From Tahibacter aquaticus (GTDB lineage: Bacteria; Pseudomonadota; Gammaproteobacteria; Xanthomonadales; Rhodanobacteraceae): a stretch of DNA of 64,000 bases. Below are positions 27,333 through 35,513 of the stretch, piece by piece. The notes under the pieces are model-generated. The model was not told where the DNA came from. It saw nothing but the letters and a program-made list of their open reading frames with translations, and did not search any database. How positions within the stretch are numbered: the first letter of the stretch is position 1; each line of letters opens with the position of its first letter. Where the stretch lies: NCBI RefSeq assembly GCF_004363655.1, contig NZ_SNZH01000009.1:62792-126791 (forward strand), written 5' to 3'. A program made the translations under genes and the position numbers.

Positions 27333-29048
27333 ATGAGCGACGACGGCAAGCCGGTGACGCGCCGGCAGTTTCTGCAGATGGTTGGGGCCGCGGGCGGTGC
27401 CGCGGCGGTCTATGAGACGATGGTCGTGCTGGGCATGCTGGCCGTGCCTGCGGTGTATGCAGGGCCGCCCGACACCTCGGGCAGCCCGGGCAAGGGACGC
27501 ACGGTCATCGTGCTCGGTGCCGGTGTCGCCGGCCTCACCGCTGCGTTGCGGTTGAAGCAGGCGGGCTACCAGGTCGCTGTGTACGAGGCCAGCGACCGCA
27601 TCGGCGGACGCAATTTCACCGTCAGCACCGCCAAGACCGACCACCGCGACGTGATCCGTCAGCACGGCAAGGCAGACCAGACCTGCGCCTTCGAGGGCAG
27701 CGCGGCATCGCAGTATTTCGAGGCCGGCTGCGGCCGCATTCCGTATCACCATGTGGCGCTGCTGGAGCTGTGCCAGGAACTCAAGGTCGCGCTGCAGCCC
27801 TACATCATGGAAACGCGCGCGAATCGCTTCCAGACCGATGCGGCCTTCGGCCGCCAGCCTGTCGTCAATCGCCAGCTCGCCAACGATACGCGCGGCTATA
27901 TCGCCGAACTGCTGGCCAAGGCGATCAACAAGCAGTGCCTGGACGACGCGCTGAGCGAAGCCGACCGCAAGGCGATGCTCAGCCTGCTCTCTACCTTCGG
28001 CGAAGTCAGCGAGAAAAGCTCGCCGCCTTACACCTACAAAGGTTCCACGCGCAGCGGCTATGCGGAAGACCCGGGCGTGGTCAGTCCTGGCAAGCCGGTG
28101 GCGCCGCTGGCCCTGGCCGAGCTGCTGAAATCGGAATTCTGGAAGCATCGCTTTTACCAGGCCGAGGACTATCTCTGGCAGACCACGCTGTTCCATCCGG
28201 TCGGCGGCATGCGGAAGATCGTCGATGCGCTGCAGGCGGGCATCGGCGGCAGCGTGAAGACCAGCACGCCGGCGCTCAAGATCGTCAATGGCAAGGACTC
28301 GGTCGCCGTGCTGTTCCAGGATGGCACGCGCGTGACGGCCGACTACTGCATATCGACCGTGCCCTTGCCGGTGCTGAAGAACCTGCTCGACAGCGCAACC
28401 TTCAGCGCGCCGTACCGCGAGGCCGTCGGTCTGGTCGAATTCGCCAAGACCTGCAAGATCGGCTGGCAGGCGACGCAGCGCTTCTGGGAAAAACTGCGCG
28501 GCCCGAATGCGACGAACGGCCCGCAGATCTTCGGCGGCATCAGCTGGATCGATCATCCGATCACGCAGATGTGGTATCCGTCGGCCGATTATTTTGCGCC
28601 GGGTCCGGCGGTGCTGACCGGTGCCTACAACTACGATTCGCCGGGCAAGCCGGTGGCGACCGATTTCGGCAAGCTCGGCCTGGCCGAGCGTCTCGAACTG
28701 GGCCTGAAAGGCGGCGAGCGCCTGCATGCGGAGTTCCGCCAGTTCGTGCCGGCGGGCAAGGGGCTGTCGATTGCCTGGCAGGAAGTGCCGTTCATCGGTG
28801 GCGGCTGGGCCGAATGGGACCGCGCCAATCCCAAGCACGCCGAAGCCTATCGGCGCCTGCTGCTGCCGGAACAGCGCTTCATCGTCGCCGGTGACCAGGT
28901 GTCGTATCTGCCTGGCTGGATGGAAGGGGCTGTGCTGTCCGCTTATCACGTGGTCGAGCAGGTCATGGGCCGCGCCAAGCCGCGTCTGCTGGAAGGGCTG
29001 GACGGCCTCGAGGCTCCGGATTCGGCCAAGGTTTCCGGCGCGGGCTGA
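27333..29048 (+). CDS. flavin-containing amine oxidase, exported
   Basis: A 571-residue protein from the ATG at 27333 with GAGAGG upstream. The N-terminus has a twin-arginine-like signal (VTRRQFLQMVGAAGGAAAVY). The FAD-binding Rossmann motif is VIVLGAGVAGLTAALRL followed by YEASDRIGGRN (about 50-90). The C-terminal FAD contact is IVAGDQVSYLPGWMEGAV. The central part fits the monoamine/L-amino-acid oxidase family. It should oxidise an amine or amino acid to an imine with release of hydrogen peroxide, outside the cytoplasm if the Tat signal works. The substrate is unknown. The next 400 nt contain only a fragment and a terminator. Confidence 0.9.
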   Translation: MSDDGKPVTRRQFLQMVGAAGGAAAVYETMVVLGMLAVPAVYAGPPDTSGSPGKGRTVIVLGAGVAGLTAALRLKQAGYQVAVYEASDRIGGRNFTVSTAKTDHRDVIRQHGKADQTCAFEGSAASQYFEAGCGRIPYHHVALLELCQELKVALQPYIMETRANRFQTDAAFGRQPVVNRQLANDTRGYIAELLAKAINKQCLDDALSEADRKAMLSLLSTFGEVSEKSSPPYTYKGSTRSGYAEDPGVVSPGKPVAPLALAELLKSEFWKHRFYQAEDYLWQTTLFHPVGGMRKIVDALQAGIGGSVKTSTPALKIVNGKDSVAVLFQDGTRVTADYCISTVPLPVLKNLLDSATFSAPYREAVGLVEFAKTCKIGWQATQRFWEKLRGPNATNGPQIFGGISWIDHPITQMWYPSADYFAPGPAVLTGAYNYDSPGKPVATDFGKLGLAERLELGLKGGERLHAEFRQFVPAGKGLSIAWQEVPFIGGGWAEWDRANPKHAEAYRRLLLPEQRFIVAGDQVSYLPGWMEGAVLSAYHVVEQVMGRAKPRLLEGLDGLEAPDSAKVSGAG

Positions 29049-29151
29049 GCATCGCGGCGCATGCCGGGCGTGCCGGGTTGCGGCGGTTGCACCGCACCCG
29101 GCCGCAATCGTGCGACCGGGAAAAGAGTGGATAAGTATTTTATTGCAACAT

Positions 29152-29367
29152 GTGGCAGTTTGGCCTCAGGCCCACGTCATCGCCGCGACGGCAGGCAGGA
29201 TACGCACGGCGATTCTGGACCTCGCCGGCATACAGCCTGCTGTGCTGATCGGGCACGGCGACCCCATGGCGCTGGCGGACGGCCTTCTGCTCGTTGCCTC
29301 GCCCGACGGAACCTATGTCTACGATGTGGTGGAATCGCTGTTTGCCGACAGCTTCGAAAGCCACTGA
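29152..29367 (+). pseudogene. C-terminal fragment of a secreted protein, or small ORF
   Basis: A 71-codon frame from a GTG at 29152 encodes a beta-like segment (LADGLLLVASPDGTYVYDVV) ending in ESLFADSFESH. The LFxxxFE ending recalls the tail found on many exported proteins of this bacterial group and on the delta-60 gene at 49390 (IFASPFE). No ribosome site or signal peptide fits, so it is more likely a leftover 3' end than an intact gene. Confidence 0.4.
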
Positions 29368-29381
29368 AACAGTGGAACGGT

Positions 29382-29413
29382 GAAACAGCCACCCGCAGGC
29401 GGGTGGCTGTTTC
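29382..29413. terminator. bidirectional intrinsic terminator
   Basis: GAAACAGCCACCCGC and GCGGGTGGCTGTTTC form a perfect 15-bp inverted repeat with a 2-nt centre. It lies between the convergent amine oxidase and chitinase genes. The T and A runs are short (TTTCC and GAAAC), so its efficiency is uncertain. Confidence 0.8.
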
Positions 29414-29461
29414 CAACGGGCAGCGACGTGGCAGCGACGCTGGCTCAGCCGTCTGCGCGGC

Positions 29462-30949
29462 TCACTGGCACGGCCCGTTGCTGGTCCACGGCTGGCCGGA
29501 TCCGCTGGCGCCGTTGTGGGTGGCCGGATCCTGTTCCTGCGTCCACCAGTTGGCGGTGTAGTTGACGTTGTTGCGGCTGGCCTTGTTGCCTCCGGTATAG
29601 ACGGTGGTCGCGCTCCAGGCCGGCTGGCAGGTAGTGGTGCTGCCGCCGAGCACCTTGTTGCCGACATTGATCGCGTTGGCTCCGTTGAACAGGTATACCG
29701 GGCTGGCCGGCGTGAACGTCGCCGCGCTGGGTGCCGACAGGGAATAGCCCGCCGCGAGTACCGCACCGGCCAGCGCCGTTTCGTTCAGCGTGCAGGATTC
29801 TCCACCGACCAGGCCCGTGATCGATCCGCTGGCCGGCGGCTTGAACGTCGCCGACTTGCTGCCCGAGGTGCTGCAGCTTGCCTGCACCGTGATGTTCGGC
29901 TGCGTCGTGATCTTGCTGGTGTCGCCGGAATAGACCGCCGTGAGCGTGATGCTGGCCGGCAGCGGCGTGACCGTTCCGGTGGCGAGCTTGAACGTGTTGT
30001 AGAACTGGTAGATCGACTGCGGCACCTGCGAGTACTCGCCGAGCGGGCCGCTGCCGGGACGGTCGCGCTGCAAGGCCCAGTACGACAGGTGGCCGACGCC
30101 TTTCTGCTGGGCAAACTGCGTGACTGCCGTGGCATCGGCCGTGGTGAAGGTTTCGCCGGCGACGTCGTTGTTGCCGATCATCGGCGTGATGCCGAGCATC
30201 GCCCACAGCTGCGCGTTGGTCTTGCCCGGATAGATCGGCGCCAGCTGTGCGACGGCTGCCGTTGCCGCCGACTGGGTCAGCTGTCCCATGGTCGAGCCGT
30301 CGTGGTACGAGCCGCCGAAATCCATCGTCATGAGGTTGACGATGTCGAGCGTCGCTCCGGCCGTGGCCGCGCTTTGCACTGCAGCCACGCCAAAGTGGTC
30401 GAGGCCGCCGCCGCCCCAGCTGGGATGTACCGGCACCGACGGCAGCGTCAGGGAAACGTATAGGTTGGGATATTTGAGCCGCAGCGCCTTGATCGCGGCA
30501 TTGCGCGTGGTGTTCAGCGCGCTGTTGCCGAGCTGTCCGCCTTCGACGTCGAAGTCGATAGCGCGTACGCCGGTGGTCTGCAGCATGCCGTCGATGAGGT
30601 TGGTCAGCTGCGTCGCTGTACAGGTCGATTCGAGGTAGGTGCCGTTGGCGCCGCCGAAGGAGATGATCACGCGGCCGCCGGCATTCTGGAACGCGACGAT
30701 GTCGCTCTGCATGTTGGAAATGGAATTGTCGACCGTGCAGCCGCCGGCGCTGACAACGAAGGCCAACGTTGCGCCGTTGAGTCCCATCTTGTTGCGTGCA
30801 TCCATCAGGCTGCTGACGGCATACGTCGTATTGCCGTAGCCCCAGGTATAGAAATACGGCGCGAGCTGGGTGGCGCCGGCCGAGGCGGCGCTTGCGAGCA
30901 GCGCGATGCCGATAGTCGAACGCAACACGGTCGATCGTAGAATTTTCAC
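29462..30949 (-). CDS. secreted GH18 chitinase with CBM5/12
   Basis: A 495-residue protein. The GTG at 30949 is chosen because a strong ribosome site, GGGAGGAGG, lies 7-10 nt before it and a signal peptide (STIGIALLASAASAGA) follows at once. The GH18 barrel carries the catalytic motif AIDFDVE with the proton-donor Glu136, plus SFGG and YWALQRD. A beta-sandwich linker (about 330-440) leads to a chitin-binding CBM5/12 with the usual aromatic residues (WSATTVYTGGNKASRNNVNY, WWTQEQDP). It should cut chitin outside the cell. Confidence 0.94.
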   Translation of the reverse strand: MKILRSTVLRSTIGIALLASAASAGATQLAPYFYTWGYGNTTYAVSSLMDARNKMGLNGATLAFVVSAGGCTVDNSISNMQSDIVAFQNAGGRVIISFGGANGTYLESTCTATQLTNLIDGMLQTTGVRAIDFDVEGGQLGNSALNTTRNAAIKALRLKYPNLYVSLTLPSVPVHPSWGGGGLDHFGVAAVQSAATAGATLDIVNLMTMDFGGSYHDGSTMGQLTQSAATAAVAQLAPIYPGKTNAQLWAMLGITPMIGNNDVAGETFTTADATAVTQFAQQKGVGHLSYWALQRDRPGSGPLGEYSQVPQSIYQFYNTFKLATGTVTPLPASITLTAVYSGDTSKITTQPNITVQASCSTSGSKSATFKPPASGSITGLVGGESCTLNETALAGAVLAAGYSLSAPSAATFTPASPVYLFNGANAINVGNKVLGGSTTTCQPAWSATTVYTGGNKASRNNVNYTANWWTQEQDPATHNGASGSGQPWTSNGPCQ

Positions 30950-31409
30950 GCGGATCCTCCTCCCGAATTGCAGATAGGGCGGCCGGGATCGTTTCGATCC
31001 GGCGCTGAGGCAGCGACTGCGGCACAGGGGGGCCGTGATCGCCGCGGCGGCGCTGTTGCGACATCCTCGACCGTATGCGGCTGTCTTCCATGACGTCATG
31101 AATGACATCGTTGTCAGTAGCGTGGCTAGGAGTGCGCTTTTTGCATTTCGCTGGCAAATGCCGCTGTGGCATATGCCGCCGGGCAACGGCCGCTGGCCTG
31201 GCGTATGGATGCTGTGGGGCAGGGCGTACGGACGGACATCGCCAGGCAGGAACGCCGTGTGCGCCGGCGCATGCGGCAGTCGCTTGCGGTTCGGCGGGCT
31301 GCACGGGCGGCAGACAGGGCATGCGATGCCTGGCTGCCGCCGTCGTGCGATGCCTGCGCATGCCGTGTGTGTAAAAGTTTCGCGCCGCGGCTGAACGCGT
31401 TGTCGATAC
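30950..31409. promoter_or_regulatory. intergenic region upstream of chitinase with two inverted repeats
   Basis: No gene is supported. The palindrome CATGACGTCATG (31089-31100) is immediately followed by TGACA-TCGT-TGTCA (31103-31116), about 140-165 nt upstream of the chitinase start. This pair could be an operator for a repressor or activator of chitinase expression. The remainder shows no feature. Confidence 0.4.
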
Positions 31410-33797
31410 TCAGGCGCCGACGTAAGCCGCCAGATGCTTGCCGGTCAGCGTGGTGCGAGCCTTGACCAGGGCTGCCGGCGTGCCTTCGAAAACAACGCGG
31501 CCGCCGTCGTGGCCGGCGCCGGGGCCCAGGTCGATGATCCAGTCGGCATGGGCCATGACGGCCTGGTGGTGCTCGATGACGATGACTGACTTGCCGGCAT
31601 CGACCAGCCGGTCGAGCAGGCCGAGCAGCTGCGCGACATCGGCCAGGTGCAGGCCGGTGGTCGGTTCGTCGAGTACGTAGATGCCGCCTTTCTCAACCAT
31701 GTGCGTGGCCAGCTTGAGCCGCTGCCGCTCACCGCCGGACAGCGAGGGCAGTGGCTGGCCCAGGGCGATATAGCCCAGCCCGACGTCGGCCAGGCGCGAC
31801 AGGATGGCGTGGGCTGCCGGTGTTTTGGCCGCGCCCGCCGCGAAGAACGCCGTCGCCTCGGTCACCGACATGGCCAGCACTTCGCTGATGTCGCGGCCGC
31901 CGAGGCGGTATTCCAGCACCGCGGCCTGGAAGCGCTTGCCATCGCAGTCTTCGCAGGTGGTGGCGACGCCGGCCATCATGGCCAGGTCGGTATAGATCAC
32001 GCCGGCGCCGTTGCAGGTGGAGCAGGCGCCTTCGGAGTTGGCGCTGAACAGTGCCGGCTTGACGCCGTTGGCCTTGGCGAAGGCCGTGCGGATTGGATCG
32101 AGCAGGCCGGTATACGTGGCCGGATTGCTGCGCCGCGAGCCGCCGATGGCACCCTGGTCGATGGAAACCACGCCCGCGCCTGGGGGAATCGATGCGTGTA
32201 CCAGCGAGCTTTTGCCCGAACCCGCCACGCCGGTGACCACGCACAGCACGCCCAGCGGAATGTCCACATCGACCTTTTGCAGATTGTTGGCTGTCGCCCC
32301 GCGGATCTGCAGTTTGCCGCTGGCTTTGCGCGGCCTGGGCTTGAGCGCTGCGCGGTCGTCGAGATGGCGGCCGGTGAGCGTGCCGCTGGCGCGCAGGCCA
32401 TCGACGCTGCCTTCGTAACAGACCGTACCGCCGGCCGAGCCGGCGCCGGGGCCCAGGTCGACGACGTGGTCGGCAATCGCGATCGCTTCCGGTTTGTGCT
32501 CGACGACAAGCACGGTATTGCCCTTGTCGCGCAGGCGCAGCAGCAGCTCGTTCATGCGTTGGATGTCGTGGGGATGCAGGCCTATGGTCGGCTCGTCGAA
32601 GACATAGGTCACATCGGTCAGCGAGGAACCGAGGTGGCGGATCATCTTGACGCGCTGTGCCTCGCCGCCGGACAGCGTACCCGACGGCCGGTCCAGCGAC
32701 AGATAGCCCAGGCCGATCTCCACGAATGAGGCCAGGGTGTCCTGCAGCGCCTGTAGCAGCGGCGCCACCGACGGCTCGTGCAGGCCGCGCACCCAGGCCG
32801 CCAGGTCGCTGATCTGCAGGGCGCAGGCGTCGGCGATGCTGAGCTTGCCGATCTTGCAGGAGCGCGCCGCCTCGGCCAGCCGGGTGCCGCCGCAGTCAGG
32901 GCAGGTGGCGAAGGTCACCACGCGATCGACGAAGGCGCGGATATGCGGCTGCAGCGCGTCGACATCCTTGGACAGGAACGATTTCTGGATCTGCGGTATC
33001 ACGCCCTGGTAGGTCAGATTGATGCCGTCGACCTTGATTTTCGTCGCTTCTTTATAAAGCAGATCGTTCAGTTCTTTCTTTGTGAACTTGCGGATCGGCT
33101 TGTCTGCATCGAAGAAGCCGCAGCCGTTGAAGATGCGGCCGTACCAGCCTTCCATGCTGTAGCCGGGGATGGTCAGCGCGCCCTGGTTGAGCGACTTGCT
33201 GTCGTCGTAAAGCTGGCTGAGGTCGATGTCACTGATCTTGCCCATGCCTTCGCAGCGCGGACACATGCCGCCGGTACGGCTGAAGCTCTGCTTCACGGTC
33301 TTGCTGCCGCCGCGCTCGACCGTGATCGCGCCGCTGGCGCGTACCGACGGCACGTTGAAGGCGAACGCGTTGGGCGGGCCGATATGCGGCTTGCCGAGCC
33401 GGCTGAACAGGATGCGCAGCATCGCGTTGGTATCGGTGGCGGTGCCTACGGTGGAGCGGGCGTTGGCGCCCATGCGCTCCTGGTCGACGATGATCGCCGT
33501 GGTCAGGCCTTCCAGCAGATCGACCTCGGGCCGTGCCAGCGCCGGCATGAAGCCCTGTACGAAGGCGCTGTAGGTTTCGTTGATCAGGCGCTGCGATTCT
33601 GCCGCGATGGTGCCGAATACCAGCGAGCTCTTGCCCGAGCCGGAGACGCCGGTGAATACCGTCAGCCGGCGCTTGGGCAGCTCGATGTTCACATCCTTGA
33701 GGTTGTTCACGCGCGCGCCGCGCACGCGGATCAGATCGCGGCGATCGGCGACAGGTAGCGCGGGCGGCGCAGCATCCTTGCGGGTGGTCTTGCTCAT
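31410..33797 (-). CDS. UvrA-like excinuclease ABC ATPase
   Basis: A 795-residue protein from the ATG at 33797 (GGAG upstream). It has two ABC ATPase halves. Walker A motifs are GVSGSGKSSLVFG and GVAGSGKSSLVHA, and signature motifs are LSGGEAQRVKM and LSGGERQRLKL. CxxC pairs of zinc modules occur (CPRCEGMG, CPDCGG, CSTCNGAG, CEDCDGKR). At about 800 residues it is shorter than housekeeping UvrA (about 940) and lacks much of the UvrB-binding insert, as in the UvrA2/DrrC-like group linked to drug resistance or DNA-lesion tolerance. No uvrB or uvrC is nearby. The in vivo role is inferred. Confidence 0.92.
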   Translation of the reverse strand: MSKTTRKDAAPPALPVADRRDLIRVRGARVNNLKDVNIELPKRRLTVFTGVSGSGKSSLVFGTIAAESQRLINETYSAFVQGFMPALARPEVDLLEGLTTAIIVDQERMGANARSTVGTATDTNAMLRILFSRLGKPHIGPPNAFAFNVPSVRASGAITVERGGSKTVKQSFSRTGGMCPRCEGMGKISDIDLSQLYDDSKSLNQGALTIPGYSMEGWYGRIFNGCGFFDADKPIRKFTKKELNDLLYKEATKIKVDGINLTYQGVIPQIQKSFLSKDVDALQPHIRAFVDRVVTFATCPDCGGTRLAEAARSCKIGKLSIADACALQISDLAAWVRGLHEPSVAPLLQALQDTLASFVEIGLGYLSLDRPSGTLSGGEAQRVKMIRHLGSSLTDVTYVFDEPTIGLHPHDIQRMNELLLRLRDKGNTVLVVEHKPEAIAIADHVVDLGPGAGSAGGTVCYEGSVDGLRASGTLTGRHLDDRAALKPRPRKASGKLQIRGATANNLQKVDVDIPLGVLCVVTGVAGSGKSSLVHASIPPGAGVVSIDQGAIGGSRRSNPATYTGLLDPIRTAFAKANGVKPALFSANSEGACSTCNGAGVIYTDLAMMAGVATTCEDCDGKRFQAAVLEYRLGGRDISEVLAMSVTEATAFFAAGAAKTPAAHAILSRLADVGLGYIALGQPLPSLSGGERQRLKLATHMVEKGGIYVLDEPTTGLHLADVAQLLGLLDRLVDAGKSVIVIEHHQAVMAHADWIIDLGPGAGHDGGRVVFEGTPAALVKARTTLTGKHLAAYVGA

Positions 33798-33879
33798 CGT
33801 GTCTCCAGCGGTGGGGTAGTGCTGCCGGCGCGGCGGATTGCAGCGATGCCGGTTTCGCTCCGGTCTGCGTCGGGCAGGA

Positions 33880-34107
33880 TTAGTGGCCGTCGGCGGCGGG
33901 CCCTCCGCTGCGCCATCTGGCGATATACGGCAGCGCGAACAGATACAAGCCGGTAATGGCGAGCAAGGCCAGCGGCAGCAGCGGTACGTACGACACCCAG
34001 ACCACAGGCTTCTCCTGCGCCAGGGCGGCGAAGGTGGCAATGACGCTGACCGCAAAGGCAATCGCCACCCAGCGGTGGAAGTGGCGGATCCAGCTGTTCA
34101 CGTTCAT
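33880..34107 (-). CDS. small two-helix membrane protein
   Basis: A 75-residue protein from the ATG at 34107, with AGGAG upstream. Two hydrophobic helices (about 12-30 and 37-57) follow the basic N-terminus WIRHFHRWVAIAF, which resembles the first helix of PepSY-TM proteins. No catalytic motif is present. It could be a truncated PepSY-like or accessory membrane protein; the function is unknown. It lies 82 nt upstream of the UvrA-like gene on the same strand. Confidence 0.75.
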   Translation of the reverse strand: MNVNSWIRHFHRWVAIAFAVSVIATFAALAQEKPVVWVSYVPLLPLALLAITGLYLFALPYIARWRSGGPAADGH

Positions 34108-34205
34108 GGCAGGCTCCTGTCGAAAGCAGCAATCCCACAACCGCGGCCCTGCGCGCGTAAAGCCTGTTCTGCGTGGGGCGGCGGCAGTGGTGATTGGCGG
34201 AGGGT

Positions 34206-34616
34206 TCAGCGCGACTGCTGCACGCGGATCATGTTGCCGGCGGGATCGCGCACGGCGCAGTCGCGCACGCCGTAGGGCTGGTCGGTGGGCTCCTGCATGA
34301 TTTCCGCATCGCTGGCCTGCAGCCGTGCGAAGACGCCGTCGAGGTCGGGCGTGGCCAGCAGGATGGAGGCGTAAGTGCCCTTGGCCATCATCTCGGCGAT
34401 GGCGCGGCGCTCGTCTTCGGTGGTGCCCGGCGTCGAGCCCGGCGGATACAGCACGATGGACGTGCCGGGCTGGCCGGCAGGACCGACGGTGATCCAGCGC
34501 AGGCCTTTGTAGCCGACGTCGTTGCGCACCTCGAAACCGAGGGTGTCGCGATAGAAGGCCAGCGCAGCGTCGGGGTCGTTCTGCGGGAGAAAGCTGGCGT
34601 GAATGGTGATGTTCAT
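34206..34616 (-). CDS. VOC-family (glyoxalase-like) protein
   Basis: A 136-residue protein with a vicinal-oxygen-chelate fold: FLPQNDPDAALAFYRDTLGF at the start, and VRDCAVRDPAGNMIRVQQ at the end. The N-terminal metal ligand His is not clear, so it may be a binding rather than a catalytic member. It starts 35 nt after the AraC gene on the same strand, which suggests a regulator/VOC operon. The substrate is unknown. Confidence 0.88.
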   Translation of the reverse strand: MNITIHASFLPQNDPDAALAFYRDTLGFEVRNDVGYKGLRWITVGPAGQPGTSIVLYPPGSTPGTTEDERRAIAEMMAKGTYASILLATPDLDGVFARLQASDAEIMQEPTDQPYGVRDCAVRDPAGNMIRVQQSR

Positions 34617-34651
34617 GGCGTTCCTGCTCGTTGGGTTAGGGCACGGCCATG

Positions 34652-35095
34652 CTAGCGGCGGTTCGCGGGCGGCGCTTCTCGATTCCTGATCGGCCGGGTC
34701 ACCTGTTTCGCCATGCAGGCCGGCATCTCCGCCGTTGCGCCCGCCGACTGCTGCCGATACACGCTGGGCGGTACGCCGACCAGCTCGGCAAAGCGCGTGC
34801 TGAAGGTGCCCAGCGACGAACAGCCGACCTCGAAGCAGACCTCGGTGACACTCAGGTCGCCACGGCGCAGCAGCGCCATCGCGCGCTCGATGCGCCGCGT
34901 CATCAGATAGGAGTAGGGCGACTCGCCGAAGGCGAGACGGAACTGGCGGCTGAGGTGTCCTGCCGACAGGTTCACGCCGCGGGCCAGTGCCTCGACATCC
35001 AGCGGCTGGGCGTAGTCGCGGTCGATCCGGTCGCGCACGCGGCGCAGCTTGGCGAGGTCGTGCAGATGCTGCGCTTCGTCAGGTGTGCGGCTCAT
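34652..35095 (-). CDS. AraC-family transcriptional regulator (short)
   Basis: A 147-residue protein consisting mainly of the AraC double HTH: LEVEALARGVNLSAGHLSRQFRLAF-like segments and LSVTEVCFEVGCSSLGTFSTRFAELVGVPPSVYR. There is no ligand-binding N-terminal domain. It is probably the first gene of an operon with the VOC gene and may regulate that operon. The effector is unknown. Confidence 0.9.
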   Translation of the reverse strand: MSRTPDEAQHLHDLAKLRRVRDRIDRDYAQPLDVEALARGVNLSAGHLSRQFRLAFGESPYSYLMTRRIERAMALLRRGDLSVTEVCFEVGCSSLGTFSTRFAELVGVPPSVYRQQSAGATAEMPACMAKQVTRPIRNREAPPANRR

Positions 35096-35513
35096 CGGCA
35101 GGATCGTGCCATGCGGCGGCTGACCCCCTCAAGCCCGTGCAGACCGGCCTTCACCCGCCGGGGCCGCTGATGTCTTCCGCCGTGCACAGACCGCCGGGCG
35201 CTATACGCGTCGCGCATCGCACCCTGCGCGCTGTCGTGCCTCGTTTCGTGTCGGTTTTTTGGTCCGCAGCGGGCGCAGCGAATGGCCCGGTCGCAGCGCG
35301 GTGGCCGCAGTGGTTTCGTGCACGTCTTCGCGCACGCGAGCCTGCATGGCGATAGATGGTCCCCATGCTTGTCGCTTCGCTGTTACCGAGAAGGCGGCCC
35401 ATGGCCATGCGGTCCAGTTTGCGGCGGCGGATTTTGCGAGCCCGCCGCAGCCGCGCGACGTATCGCTGCATGCGTGCTGCTTTCCGACCATGCAAGGCAA
35501 TCAGGGGAACTCG
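35096..35513. other. intergenic region between divergent AraC and repeat-protein genes
   Basis: About 420 nt with no supported gene. The frame of the downstream gene stays open for much of it, but the encoded residues show no domain, and the best ribosome site (AGGGGA) lies just before the ATG at 35514. Promoters for both flanking genes must lie here. Confidence 0.35.

Larger units (their letters stand above)
29049..29461. other. gap between amine oxidase and chitinase genes
   Basis: This stretch holds a short reading frame that looks like the tail of a secreted protein (29152-29367) and a strong bidirectional terminator (29382-29413). Nothing else is seen. Confidence 0.5.

Noticed and set aside
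31035-31394. Reading frames upstream of the chitinase gene
   Set aside because: Residue composition is typical of noncoding GC-rich DNA, and there is no start signal or domain.
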